From positions 1 to 64,000 of the forward strand of contig NZ_LFNE01000008.1 in assembly GCF_001045455.1 (NCBI RefSeq): a stretch of DNA of 64,000 bases. The letters are read 5' to 3'. The notes below the pieces were generated by a model that saw only the letters and a list, made by a program, of their open reading frames with translations, ran no database searches and was not told the origin of the DNA. Shown here in pieces: positions 42,761-51,207 of this stretch (positions are counted from its first letter, which is position 1; every line of letters begins with the position of its first letter). This DNA comes from Chryseobacterium sp. FH2 (GTDB taxonomy: Bacteria > Bacteroidota > Bacteroidia > Flavobacteriales > Weeksellaceae). The translations under genes and the position numbers were made by a program.

Positions 42761-43633
42761 ATGAAAAATATTTTTATAGCGATGTTGCTTGCTGGCTTTT
42801 GCTCATTAAGCGCTCAAAGCTTCAAAGCATATCAATTTTATGATAAAAAAGGGAAGGAAATTAAAACTGAAAAATTAGTCAAAGAACTGGCTGATTATGA
42901 TGTCGTTTTTTTTGGTGAAAATCATAACAGTTCAATCAATCACTGGCTCCAATTGAAAATTACGGAAGCTTTGTATCAGCAGAAAAACGGTCAGCTTATT
43001 TTAGGAGCCGAGATGTTCGAAAGAGATAACCAATCTCAATTAAATCAATATTTAAGCGGAAAATTTGATGCAAAAACATTGAAAGATTCAGCTCGCCTAT
43101 GGAATAATTTTGCAACGGACTACAAACCATTAGTAGATTTTGCTAAGGCTAAAAAATTGAATTTTATCGCAACAAATATTCCAAGAAAATATGCTTCTCA
43201 AACTGCAAAAGAAGGGTTGGAATCTTTAAATAACCTGTCTGAAAAAGAGAAAACCTACATTGCTCAATTGCCTATCAAAGTTACTTTAGATACTCCCGGT
43301 TATTCTGAAATGAAAAAAATGATGGGCGACCACGCAGAAGGAACTAAAGTAATGAATTTTATTTCTGCTCAGGCAACGAAAGATGCTACAATGGCAGAAT
43401 CTATTTTGAAGAATATTCAGGCCGGAAAAACATTTATTCATTACAACGGAAATTATCACAGTAAAGAATTTGGTGGAATTTATTGGTATATCAAACAGAA
43501 GAATCCAAACTTGAAAATGGCTGTAATTTCGGTTTTTGAATCTGAAAACCCTGAATTGAAAGTCCCTGAAAAAGATTACATTCCAACGGATTTTAATCTG
43601 ATTATTCCTGATGATATGACGAAGACTTTTTAA
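42761..43633 (+). CDS. ChaN-family protein, heme-associated
   Basis: A 290-residue exported protein (signal peptide 1-18, ending SLSAQ). 'YDVVFFGENHNSSINHWLQL', 'LILGAEMFERDNQSQLNQYL', 'LNFIATNIPRKYASQTAKEG' and 'HYNGNYHSKEFGGIYWY' follow the ChaN/DUF399 pattern; ChaN binds stacked heme and is found near iron uptake genes. Here it directly follows the heme operon but has its own upstream region. It lacks an obvious lipobox Cys, unlike typical ChaN lipoproteins. Confidence 0.82.
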   Translation: MKNIFIAMLLAGFCSLSAQSFKAYQFYDKKGKEIKTEKLVKELADYDVVFFGENHNSSINHWLQLKITEALYQQKNGQLILGAEMFERDNQSQLNQYLSGKFDAKTLKDSARLWNNFATDYKPLVDFAKAKKLNFIATNIPRKYASQTAKEGLESLNNLSEKEKTYIAQLPIKVTLDTPGYSEMKKMMGDHAEGTKVMNFISAQATKDATMAESILKNIQAGKTFIHYNGNYHSKEFGGIYWYIKQKNPNLKMAVISVFESENPELKVPEKDYIPTDFNLIIPDDMTKTF

Positions 43634-43702
43634 AATTTAAGTTTTCCGCAAATTGTGCTGATGGCTTAAATTTTATTATGGGTTATCTGTAAATCAGTGG
43701 AT

Positions 43703-43788
43703 TTGTCATTTTGAATGAAACGAAATGGATTGAAGAATCTCAATATATACAGATTCTCCATTTCACAATGCTACGTTCTGAATGACAA
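43703..43788. repeat. Dispersed GTCATT-type palindromic repeat, copy 2
   Basis: It begins TTGTCATTTTGAATGAAACG and ends TTCTGAATGACAA, inverted ends as in copy 1, with inner sequence GAAGAATCTC. It lies between the ChaN-like and deformylase-like genes. Confidence 0.65.
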
Positions 43789-43792
43789 TTTT

Positions 43793-43800
43793 TATCTTTG
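43793..43800 (+). promoter_or_regulatory. -7 box TATCTTTG of the deformylase-like gene
   Basis: TATCTTTG fits TAnnTTTG and lies just outside the repeat, 18 nt before the ATG at 43819. It argues against the earlier in-frame start at 43798, which overlaps it. Confidence 0.5.
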
Positions 43801-43818
43801 CAAAACATCCATCAAAAA

Positions 43819-44448
43819 ATGAAAAAACTACCTTTTCTTCTGATACTTTTCATGGGTTTAATAAATGCTCAAAAATTGACGTCAACAGAACTTTCTATCA
43901 TTAATCAGGGTGATAACAATTCTGCTTTACCAATTTATCAGACGACCGATGATAATCAGCATACAACTTTACTAAATCTTTCGAGTGAAATCGATCCGCT
44001 GGATAAAAATACAGCAATTTTGGTGAAAAGAATGAGAGAATCCCTAACATCGACCGACGGAGGAGTAGGAATTGCAGCACCCCAGGTAGGAATCAACAGG
44101 AAAGTAATTTGGGTTCAACGTTTTGATAAACAAGGTGAGCCGTTAGAGTATTTCATTAATCCTGTGATTGTCTGGAGATCAGAGTTGCAAAATCTTGGTC
44201 CGGAAGGTGATTTATCGATTCCTGATTTCAGAGATCAGTTTTATAGAAGCAAAGTAATTCAATTAGAATATGTTGATCTGAAAGGTCAAAAATATTCAGA
44301 AATTGTGGAAGGATTTACAGCTGTCATTTTCCAACACGAAATCGACCATCTTTTTGGAATTTTAATTTCAGATAAGAAGGAAAAAGAGAAAAATGATTCT
44401 TATAAAAAAGTGGATGCTTTTAAGAAAAGTGATTCTGTGACGAGATAA
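43819..44448 (+). CDS. Exported peptide deformylase-like protein with altered metal site
   Basis: A 209-residue protein with a signal peptide (1-18, ending INAQ) and a PDF fold: motif 1 'GVGIAAPQVG' (82-91), motif 3 'HEIDH' (173-177). Motif 2, normally EGCLS, reads EGDLS, so the metal-ligand Cys is Asp131. True deformylases act on nascent chains in the cytoplasm; an exported member with a replaced ligand probably has another function or another metal. The C-terminus is Lys-rich. I am confident of the family, not of activity. Confidence 0.82.
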   Translation: MKKLPFLLILFMGLINAQKLTSTELSIINQGDNNSALPIYQTTDDNQHTTLLNLSSEIDPLDKNTAILVKRMRESLTSTDGGVGIAAPQVGINRKVIWVQRFDKQGEPLEYFINPVIVWRSELQNLGPEGDLSIPDFRDQFYRSKVIQLEYVDLKGQKYSEIVEGFTAVIFQHEIDHLFGILISDKKEKEKNDSYKKVDAFKKSDSVTR

Positions 44449-44466
44449 CTTTAAGGCAGAATTTTC

Positions 44467-45096
44467 TTATTGCTTATTGATCTCTTCAATCATTCTAATA
44501 ATTTCCAGAAAATTATCTTCTTTTTTGAAAGCTTTAATTTTTTCTGTAATTTGAGGATAATCCTTAAATAATGGATAAAGGTTTTCTTTTGCATTTTCAT
44601 ATTTCTTTTCCTTCATTCTGATTAAATATGGATATGCATAAAGCTTTTTGTCAGGATCTTGTGAGTCTTGAAATACAAAATTAAAATAGTTTTCTATACT
44701 TCTGCTTATGGCATTATATCCTGTTATCGGAACAAGATAAACATTAATTTTCCCTTCCGAAATCACCTGTGCAAAGGTATCCTTAATTGTTGATGGTCTT
44801 CCGATTAATGCATAGTTATCTGAATAAACCGTAAAATTATTTAGCGGGACAAATTTCATGTTATCAGAAGAAAAGCTTACAAGATCAGCCGGAGTATATT
44901 TTACAGTTTTTTCCTGTTCATTTTTTTTAAATTTCACATCACCATTCTGACTTGGAAACCATTTTAACTGACCTTCAACTACAGACCCATCTTTAAGAAT
45001 GATAGTTCCGGTTTTAAAGTCTTTTGCAAAGGAATATTCTTGCCCGTATGAAAAAATTATTGTTAAAGCTAAGATTACAGTAAGGATTTGCTTCAT
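44467..45096 (-). CDS. Exported protein of unknown function
   Basis: A 209-residue protein with a signal peptide (1-18, ending FSYGQ), then 'KTGTIILKDGSVVEGQLKWF', which resembles the small strand-rich start of several Bacteroidetes exported proteins, and an alpha-helical charged C-terminal third. I do not recognise a family with known function. It stands alone, convergent with the deformylase-like gene (18-nt gap). Confidence 0.6.
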   Translation of the reverse strand: MKQILTVILALTIIFSYGQEYSFAKDFKTGTIILKDGSVVEGQLKWFPSQNGDVKFKKNEQEKTVKYTPADLVSFSSDNMKFVPLNNFTVYSDNYALIGRPSTIKDTFAQVISEGKINVYLVPITGYNAISRSIENYFNFVFQDSQDPDKKLYAYPYLIRMKEKKYENAKENLYPLFKDYPQITEKIKAFKKEDNFLEIIRMIEEINKQ

Positions 45097-45147
45097 GATG
45101 TTATTAATATTTAAAATGTTTTGATAATCAAAAGTAAATAAATTAAT

Positions 45148-46275
45148 TTAATATGTTCTAAGCTGTACGCAAGAAACACTTTTAATTTTAATCTTCTTAC
45201 CTACTTTTTTTAATAACCCAGTTTCTGAATTTATTTTAAATACAACGACATCTCCACTTCCCGCATTAGTTGTAATTAAAAATTTTCCGGATGGATCAAG
45301 ACCAAAAACCCTCGGATGTTTTCCTTTGGTTGATTGATAACCAATTGTTTTTAATATTCCATTATTTTGAATAGAGAATATGGCGATATTATCCTCATTG
45401 CCACGATTGGACGCATATAAAAACTTTCCGTCGGGTGAAATATGAATGTCAGAACTTTCATACTCATTTTTATATTTTTCAGGATGTGTGCTGATTCTTT
45501 GAAGATTATTCAGTTTTCCGTTTTCGTAAGAATAAACGCTCACTGCTCCACCCATTTCTTCAATACAATAGGCAAATTTTTCGTTTGGATGAAAGGTAAA
45601 GTGTCTCGGTCCGCTTCCTAACGCTGTTTTAGTAAAAGGAACTTCCGCGGGCTTTAAAGGTTCATTATTTTCACTATTGAATTGATAAGACCGGATTTTG
45701 TCTGCACCTAAATCAGGAAAAAAGATATAATCATAACCGGGAGAAAAAACCGCAGAGTGAATATGTGCACGTTCCTGCCGGCCAGGATTTATGCTTCCTT
45801 CTGAGAATTGAAAGTTTTGAACAAAAGGCTCAATTTTTCCATTTTCTGAAATAGGATAAACAGAAACACTGCCTTCTGTATAATTCCCATTAACCAGCCA
45901 TTTACCATTTTTATGGACTGTCAAATAAACAGGATTTTCGCCACCGCTTTTTTGCTTATTGATGAATGTTAATGTCTTATTTTCCCTGTTGAATTCAAAA
46001 CTACTCACGCTTCCTCCATTTTTTGTTTTACTTTCTGTGCAGGCAAAAACATATTTTCCATCCGAAGATAAAGTAAGAAACGAGGGATTTAAAATACCTT
46101 TGAAAGTCGTGATTCTAGAAAGCTTTCCGCTAATGGTGTTTAGCTCATAGACATAAATTCCTTCCAGATTTTTATCCCGATTAAACGAACCGAAGAAAGC
46201 ATAGGTATTTTGTGAATAGACATGCAGAAAACTACAGATTGTGACGATTAAAGCTACGAACTTTTTCAAAATCAA
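45148..46275 (-). CDS. Lactonase family protein (7-bladed beta-propeller), exported
   Basis: A 375-residue protein with a signal peptide (1-21) and the repeated blade pattern of the 6-phosphogluconolactonase/YbhE family: 'NPSFLTLSSDGKYVFACTES', 'RAHIHSAVFSPGYDYIFFPD', 'GPRHFTFHPNEKFAYCIEEM', 'SSDIHISPDGKFLYASNRGN', 'HPRVFGLDPSGKFLITTNAG'. Because it is exported, the pentose-pathway lactonase role of cytoplasmic Pgl is unlikely; hydrolysis of an extracytoplasmic sugar lactone is the family-based guess. Confidence 0.85.
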   Translation of the reverse strand: MILKKFVALIVTICSFLHVYSQNTYAFFGSFNRDKNLEGIYVYELNTISGKLSRITTFKGILNPSFLTLSSDGKYVFACTESKTKNGGSVSSFEFNRENKTLTFINKQKSGGENPVYLTVHKNGKWLVNGNYTEGSVSVYPISENGKIEPFVQNFQFSEGSINPGRQERAHIHSAVFSPGYDYIFFPDLGADKIRSYQFNSENNEPLKPAEVPFTKTALGSGPRHFTFHPNEKFAYCIEEMGGAVSVYSYENGKLNNLQRISTHPEKYKNEYESSDIHISPDGKFLYASNRGNEDNIAIFSIQNNGILKTIGYQSTKGKHPRVFGLDPSGKFLITTNAGSGDVVVFKINSETGLLKKVGKKIKIKSVSCVQLRTY

Positions 46276-46326
46276 GAGTTGAAATATTGAGGGGTTAAAA
46301 AGAATATGGATGAAATTTTTATTTAA

Positions 46327-46575
46327 TTATTTCAAATTTCGGGATTTTATTTCTTTTTCAAGTTCTTTACTCTCATTCTGATTTTTTATAACGAAATAAA
46401 CAAAAAGTAAAGGCAAAAATGTGACAAATCCGAAACCATTTTTTATGATGCTATAAATTACAACTCCTATCAATACACCAATAATTAAGGCATTTATTAT
46501 GTTGGTGGATTTTAGTTGTTTCTTTTTTTCTAATAATTGCAGATCGCTTAGTTCAGAAAATTTATTTTCGCTCAT
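46327..46575 (-). CDS. Small membrane protein of unknown function
   Basis: An 82-residue protein: a polar N-terminal helix ('LSDLQLLEKKKQLKS'), two hydrophobic segments (about 28-45 and 49-65) and a charged C-terminal helix. The layout is common in small Bacteroidetes membrane proteins without known function. No operon partner is evident. Confidence 0.55.
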   Translation of the reverse strand: MSENKFSELSDLQLLEKKKQLKSTNIINALIIGVLIGVVIYSIIKNGFGFVTFLPLLFVYFVIKNQNESKELEKEIKSRNLK

Positions 46576-46661
46576 TATTCTAATGTTTAATTTAGGGTTA
46601 TTTCTTTTGCCGGTTTTGCTAAATTAGTTTATAAAATTAACTTTTGTATTTAAAAACTAAA

Positions 46662-46686
46662 AAATCTGCTTCGGAAAAGCAGATTT
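46662..46686 (-). terminator. Terminator of the ohr operon
   Basis: AAATCTGCTT and AAGCAGATTT flank CGGAA and form a 10-bp stem just beyond the ohr stop, with A/T runs outside. Confidence 0.75.
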
Positions 46687-46707
46687 AATATATAAAAAAA
46701 AATAAGT

Positions 46708-47130
46708 CTAGTTATTTGTTACAGACAATTTCACCTCAATATTATTTCTCGTTGCATTAGAGTAAGGGCAAATTTCGTGAGCTTTTTCAGTTAAGGATTT
46801 AGCTTCTTCTATCGAAACTTCAGGAATATTGACATCTAATTCAACACCCAATCCAAAACCTCCGTTTTCAAGTTGACCAATGCTTACTTGAGCCGTAACA
46901 GTTGTTTCGCCGGTTTTTACTTTTGACAAACTGATAACTCTGTTCAGGGCACTGTCAAAACAAGCTGAATATCCCGCAGCGAAAAGCATTTCAGGATTTG
47001 CAAAGTCATCATTTGCCCCACCTAAAGCTTTTGGCATTCTTACTTCTAAATCAAGAATCCCGTTTTCACTTTTTACCTGTCCGTTTCTGCCTCCTTTTGC
47101 AGTTACTTTTGTTGTATATAGTGTTTTCAT
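46708..47130 (-). CDS. ohr: Organic hydroperoxide resistance protein (OsmC/Ohr family)
   Basis: A 140-residue thiol peroxidase that reduces organic and fatty-acid hydroperoxides. It starts with the Ohr signature 'LYTTKVTAKGGRNGQVKS'. The two redox cysteines are in 'LFAAGYSACFDSALNRV' and 'AHEICPYSNATRNNIEV'. Its start overlaps the ohrR stop by 1 nt, so regulator and enzyme are coupled. Confidence 0.93.
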   Translation of the reverse strand: MKTLYTTKVTAKGGRNGQVKSENGILDLEVRMPKALGGANDDFANPEMLFAAGYSACFDSALNRVISLSKVKTGETTVTAQVSIGQLENGGFGLGVELDVNIPEVSIEEAKSLTEKAHEICPYSNATRNNIEVKLSVTNN

Positions 47131-47564
47131 TATTTTTCTATTTTGTTTAATATTTTTTGAATTGTATTTTTAAGTTCAATGAGATCCCCAGGTTGTATAT
47201 CAATTTTTTGCTGAATTTTACCGGGAATTTCACAGGCCTTTTGCTGTAGTTGTTTTCCGTTTTCTGTTAAAAATATTTCTACCACCCTTTCGTCTTCTTT
47301 TTTTCTCTTTCTTATGATAAATCCTTTTGTTTCAAGCCTTTTCAGAAGGGGAGTCAAAGTACCGCTGTCCAGAAATATTTTCTCCCCAATAATGTTCACT
47401 GCAAGACCATCATTTTCCCAAAGTACCATCATAACTAGATATTGTGGATAAGTAATATCAAGCTTATCAAGAAAAGGGCGATAAAGGCCGGTGATTTCTT
47501 TTGCAATTACATATAAAGGGAAGCAAATTTGATTTTCTAATTTCAGCTGTTTTAAATTTTCCAT
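47130..47564 (-). CDS. ohrR: MarR-family peroxide sensor OhrR
   Basis: A 144-residue MarR protein. The N-terminal sensing cysteine is present in 'LENQICFPLYVIAKEI' (C14), as in OhrR, and the winged helix has 'IGEKIFLDSGTLTPLLKRLE' and 'RKRKKEDERVVEIFLTENG'. Oxidation of that Cys by organic peroxide releases DNA. A palindromic box at 48283-48300 upstream of the operon is the likely binding site. Confidence 0.9.
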   Translation of the reverse strand: MENLKQLKLENQICFPLYVIAKEITGLYRPFLDKLDITYPQYLVMMVLWENDGLAVNIIGEKIFLDSGTLTPLLKRLETKGFIIRKRKKEDERVVEIFLTENGKQLQQKACEIPGKIQQKIDIQPGDLIELKNTIQKILNKIEK

Positions 47565-47593
47565 AAGAATTGAGCATTAAATTAGGGGAAGTA

Positions 47594-48226
47594 TTATTTT
47601 TTTATAATAAATTCTTCCATAGGAACACGAACTTTTTTCATGGAAGAAAGCCAGTCTTTTTCTGCATCTCTGTATCCAAGATATAAAAGGCTTACACTTT
47701 TTAAGCCTAATTCTTTCAGATTAAGAATTTCATCAACTACTGCATTGCTGAAACCTTCTGCAGGAGTACTGTCAATTTTTGATTCTGCAGCTTGAGCCAT
47801 CGCTAAACCGAGCGCAATATAAGTTTGTCTTGCTGTATGGGCAAAATGCTCCTCAGGAGTTTGGGCTCCGTATATTTCTTTAAGTTTATCCGTATAACTT
47901 TCAAAGCGTCCTCTTGGCAGGTCTCTTACCTCTGTGTGGTAATCGTATACTTTATCAATTTTCTCATCGGAATAGCTGTCCCAAGCCGCAAAAACCAAAA
48001 CATGGGAAGAGTCTCTCATCACTTCCGGATTCAGAGCGCCTTGAACCATTTTTTCTTTCAGCTCCTGATTTTCTACAACGATAATTTTGAAAGGCTGTAA
48101 TCCTGATGAAGTAGGAGCCAATCTTGCTGCTTCTAAAATTTTATATAAATCTTCCTGTGAAACTTTTTTTGTCGGGTCATATGCTTTTACCGCATGTCTC
48201 CAGTTTAAGTCTTCTATTAATGACAT
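47594..48226 (-). CDS. NAD(P)H-dependent nitroreductase family oxidoreductase
   Basis: A 210-residue FMN-binding nitroreductase (NfsB type): 'RHAVKAYDPTKKVSQEDLYK', 'ARLAPTSSGLQPFKIIVVEN', 'ARQTYIALGLAMAQAAE' and 'SLLYLGYRDAEKDWL' are family landmarks. It is the first gene of the transcript with ohrR and ohr (29-nt gap), so it is presumably induced by peroxide or quinone stress. Confidence 0.9.
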   Translation of the reverse strand: MSLIEDLNWRHAVKAYDPTKKVSQEDLYKILEAARLAPTSSGLQPFKIIVVENQELKEKMVQGALNPEVMRDSSHVLVFAAWDSYSDEKIDKVYDYHTEVRDLPRGRFESYTDKLKEIYGAQTPEEHFAHTARQTYIALGLAMAQAAESKIDSTPAEGFSNAVVDEILNLKELGLKSVSLLYLGYRDAEKDWLSSMKKVRVPMEEFIIKK

Positions 48227-48266
48227 TTTTATTTTATTTTAAAAATTAATTACTTAAATAACATTA

Positions 48267-48300
48267 CAAATATACGGCCAATTATATTGTGTACAATTTA
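48267..48300 (-). promoter_or_regulatory. Promoter and candidate OhrR box of the nitroreductase-ohrR-ohr operon
   Basis: On the minus strand a -7 box TATATTTG (48267-48274) is followed upstream by an 18-bp near-palindrome at 48283-48300 with core ATTGTGTACAAT (48286-48297), which resembles known OhrR/MarR operators (ATTGT/ACAAT arms). It would cover the region between -7 and -33, so binding should repress. Confidence 0.6.
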
Positions 48301-48391
48301 ATTTTGTAAAATATTATTTTTGATGAAATCTATAATATTGTTATTTAGAATTTGGTTAGGTATTTGTAGCAACTTATTAGATAAAATAAAA

Positions 48392-48414
48392 ACTCCATCA
48401 GGTTATGATGGAGT
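48392..48414 (-). terminator. Terminator of lipB
   Basis: ACTCCATCA-GGTTA-TGATGGAGT is a 9-bp perfect stem just beyond the lipB stop, with an A-run on the plus strand that gives a T-run in the lipB transcript. Confidence 0.75.
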
Positions 48415-48434
48415 CAGCTCTTATGTATTAATGC

Positions 48435-49163
48435 TTACTTTAAAGTTAATTCCGCATCAAAAACATCTGCAAAATGTTTTCTGATTTTAGCTTTAATATC
48501 TTCCATTTCTTCTGGGGTCAATTCTCTTTCCAGCTCTCTTTTTAGAGAAGTTACCTGTTTGTCTTTAATACCACAGGGGATAATGTATTCAAAATAACGC
48601 ATATCAGTATTCACATTCAGTGCAAAACCATGTAAAGTCACCCAACGGGAAGCTTTTACACCCATCGCGCAGATTTTTCTTGCATAAGGTTTTCCTACAT
48701 CCAGCCAAACTCCGGTTTCACCTTCAGAACGCTCACCTTTCAGCCCGTATTCAGCAATTGTTCTGATAATAACTTCTTCAAGATTACGCATATATTTATG
48801 AATATCAGTGAAGAAATTTTCAAGATCTAAAATAGGGTAGCCAACAATTTGTCCGTACCCATGATAGGTAATATCACCACCACGATTCACTTTCACGAAA
48901 GTAGCATCGATTTCCTTTAATTTGTCAATTCCCGCCAGCATATTTTCTTCATGTCCGCTTTTCCCAAGCGTGTATACGTGAGGATGTTCAACTAAAAGAA
49001 AATGATTGGAAGTTGTAATATGTTCTTCTTCAGGTAAATCCCTGTTTTTTATTTTGGTATCAATAATATCTTTCATCAGTTTTTCCTGATAATCCCAAGA
49101 AGGTTGATATTCTTTTATGCCTAAATCTTCAAACTTTACTACTTTATTTTGATTTGTATTCAT
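48435..49163 (-). CDS. lipB: Lipoyl(octanoyl) transferase
   Basis: A 242-residue LipB, which moves octanoate from acyl carrier protein to lipoyl domains of dehydrogenase complexes. 'VNRGGDITYHGYGQIVGYPI' and 'RKICAMGVKASRWVTLHGFA' carry the thioester/catalytic Lys-Cys region: K and C-equivalent in 'GIKDKQVTSLKREL' with 'IIPCGI' (Cys). A -7 box TAAATTTG on the minus strand lies at 49180-49187. Confidence 0.95.
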   Translation of the reverse strand: MNTNQNKVVKFEDLGIKEYQPSWDYQEKLMKDIIDTKIKNRDLPEEEHITTSNHFLLVEHPHVYTLGKSGHEENMLAGIDKLKEIDATFVKVNRGGDITYHGYGQIVGYPILDLENFFTDIHKYMRNLEEVIIRTIAEYGLKGERSEGETGVWLDVGKPYARKICAMGVKASRWVTLHGFALNVNTDMRYFEYIIPCGIKDKQVTSLKRELERELTPEEMEDIKAKIRKHFADVFDAELTLK

Positions 49164-49179
49164 ATCATTCTTTGATATA

Positions 49180-49187
49180 CAAATTTA
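49180..49187 (-). promoter_or_regulatory. -7 box of lipB
   Basis: Plus-strand CAAATTTA reads TAAATTTG on the minus strand, 17 nt upstream of the lipB ATG, in the short gap after trpA. Confidence 0.5.
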
Positions 49188-49194
49188 GTAATTT

Positions 49195-49929
49195 TTACGC
49201 TCTTATAGAATGTATAAAATCTATAGCTTTTTTCTTCCAATCTCTATTTTGTAGTAAAATATTCATAAAGGCAGTTCCGATGATTCCGCCCTCTGCTTTT
49301 TCGGTGACGTTTTCAAAATCTTTTTTTGATTTGATTCCAAAACCAATCATCACTGGATTTTTCAATGAAAGAGAAGCCAGTCTTAAAAGGTAATCTTCGT
49401 TTTTCAAAACTGCATTTTCATTTCCTGTTGTAGATGAGGAACTTACGGCATATAAAAAACCTGAACTTAAAGAATCCAAATATAAAATCCTTTTATCAGA
49501 AGTTTCCGGGGTTACCAGAAACGTAAAATTCAAATTGTATTTTTCTAAAATTTTCTGATAATTTTTTTCGAATTCAATCGGAGGAAGATCAGGAATAATT
49601 AATCCCGACACACCACTTTCAGAACATTCTTTGCAGAATCTTTCGAATCCGAAACTCAAAACAGGATTAATATATCCCATTAAAATAACCGGAATATTGA
49701 GTTCGTTTTTAATTGATTTTAATTGAGAAAATAATTTTTCGATTGTCATTCCGTTTTTTAAAGCCAGCTCGTGAGCCTGAGAAATAACAGGTCCGTCTGC
49801 AACAGGATCAGAGTATGGCATCCCGATTTCCATCATATCTGCTCCGGAATTCTGTATCAGTTTTATAATATCAGCGGTATCTTCCAGATGAGGGATTCCT
49901 GCTGTAAAATATATATTTAACTTTTTCAT
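49195..49929 (-). CDS. trpA: Tryptophan synthase alpha chain
   Basis: A 244-residue TIM-barrel lyase that splits indole-3-glycerol phosphate to indole and G3P. 'MMEIGMPYSDPVADGPVISQ' contains the catalytic Glu and Asp surroundings, and 'PVILMGYINPVLSFGFERF' and 'GIIGTAFMNILL' are standard. It is the last gene of the trp operon, 49 nt after trpB. Confidence 0.96.
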   Translation of the reverse strand: MKKLNIYFTAGIPHLEDTADIIKLIQNSGADMMEIGMPYSDPVADGPVISQAHELALKNGMTIEKLFSQLKSIKNELNIPVILMGYINPVLSFGFERFCKECSESGVSGLIIPDLPPIEFEKNYQKILEKYNLNFTFLVTPETSDKRILYLDSLSSGFLYAVSSSSTTGNENAVLKNEDYLLRLASLSLKNPVMIGFGIKSKKDFENVTEKAEGGIIGTAFMNILLQNRDWKKKAIDFIHSIRA

Positions 49930-49978
49930 TTTATGTAGATGTTAGATTTAAAGATTAGGCTTTTTTTACCGTTAAATA

Positions 49979-51169
49979 CTATTTTCTAATGTCTAACTTC
50001 TCCAAATACGTTCCCATATCCTTATCCCCACGCCCACTCAGACAAATAACAACAATATCATTTTGATTAAATTTTTTTTTATCCAGAACTGCCAATGCAT
50101 GAGCACTTTCCAAAGCGGGTATAATGCCTTCTAATTTTGTTAATTCAAAAGCGGATTGTAAAGCTTCATCATCATTAATACTGAAAAACTCCGCACGTTT
50201 TTCCTTAAATAAATTGGCATGAAAAGGCCCGATTCCGGGATAATCCAAACCTGCGGAAATAGAATGCGGCTCAATAACCTGTCCGTCCTCTGTCTGCATG
50301 ACTAAGCTTTTACTTCCATGTAAAACACCGAGGGTTCCTAAAAAAGTTGTTGCTGCCGATTTTCCGGAGTCAATACCCAAACCCCCTGCTTCAGCTGCAA
50401 TAATTTTTACATTTTCTTCATCTACAAAATGGTAAAAAGTTCCTGCAGCATTACTTCCGCCGCCAACACAGGCAATCACATAATCCGGATTTGGTTTTCC
50501 GATTTGTTCGACAAGTTGTTCTTTTATTTCTTTTGAAATAATACTTTGAAATCTCGCCACCAAATCAGGAAACGGATGCGGCCCAACTACACTTCCAATC
50601 ACATAATGAGTCGTGACAGGATGGTTAATCCAATCTTTTAATGCTTCATTTACAGCGTCTTTCAACGTTTTTGAGCCTGAAGTTGCTGCAACGACTTCAG
50701 CACCCAACATTTTCATTCTTGCAACATTCGGGGCCTGTCTTTGAATATCAATTTCACCCATGTAAACGATACATTCTAAACCCAGTAAAGCGCAGGCTGT
50801 GGCGGTTGCAACACCATGTTGGCCGGCTCCGGTTTCTGCAATAATTCTACTTTTCCCAAGACGTTTTGCCAATAAAACCTGTCCCAAAGCATTATTGATT
50901 TTATGAGCTCCGGTGTGATTCAGATCTTCTCTTTTTAAATAGATTTGAGTATTATATTTTTCACTTAAGTTTTTAGAAAAATATAAAGGAGTTGCCCGTC
51001 CAACATAATTTTTAAGCAAATCCTGATATTCTTGCTGAAAATTTTCAGATTCAATGATTTCAAGATAGTTTTTTTGTAACTCCTTCACATTTGGATAAAG
51101 CATTTCAGGAATGAATGCACCTCCAAATTCTCCATAATATCCATGGGCATCGGGATTTTTATAATTCAT
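49979..51169 (-). CDS. trpB: Tryptophan synthase beta chain
   Basis: A 396-residue PLP enzyme joining indole and serine. '[20 protein letters not shown]' carries the Schiff-base lysine, '[20 protein letters not shown]' the substrate loop, '[15 protein letters not shown]' the phosphate-binding glycines, and the end '[19 protein letters not shown]' is classic. It forms the alpha2beta2 complex with trpA next door. Confidence 0.97.
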   Translation of the reverse strand: MNYKNPDAHGYYGEFGGAFIPEMLYPNVKELQKNYLEIIESENFQQEYQDLLKNYVGRATPLYFSKNLSEKYNTQIYLKREDLNHTGAHKINNALGQVLLAKRLGKSRIIAETGAGQHGVATATACALLGLECIVYMGEIDIQRQAPNVARMKMLGAEVVAATSGSKTLKDAVNEALKDWINHPVTTHYVIGSVVGPHPFPDLVARFQSIISKEIKEQLVEQIGKPNPDYVIACVGGGSNAAGTFYHFVDEENVKIIAAEAGGLGIDSGKSAATTFLGTLGVLHGSKSLVMQTEDGQVIEPHSISAGLDYPGIGPFHANLFKEKRAEFFSINDDEALQSAFELTKLEGIIPALESAHALAVLDKKKFNQNDIVVICLSGRGDKDMGTYLEKLDIRK

Positions 51170-51207
51170 ATTATATTTCTTTAAATAAGAGTTTTATTTT
51201 GTTTGTT

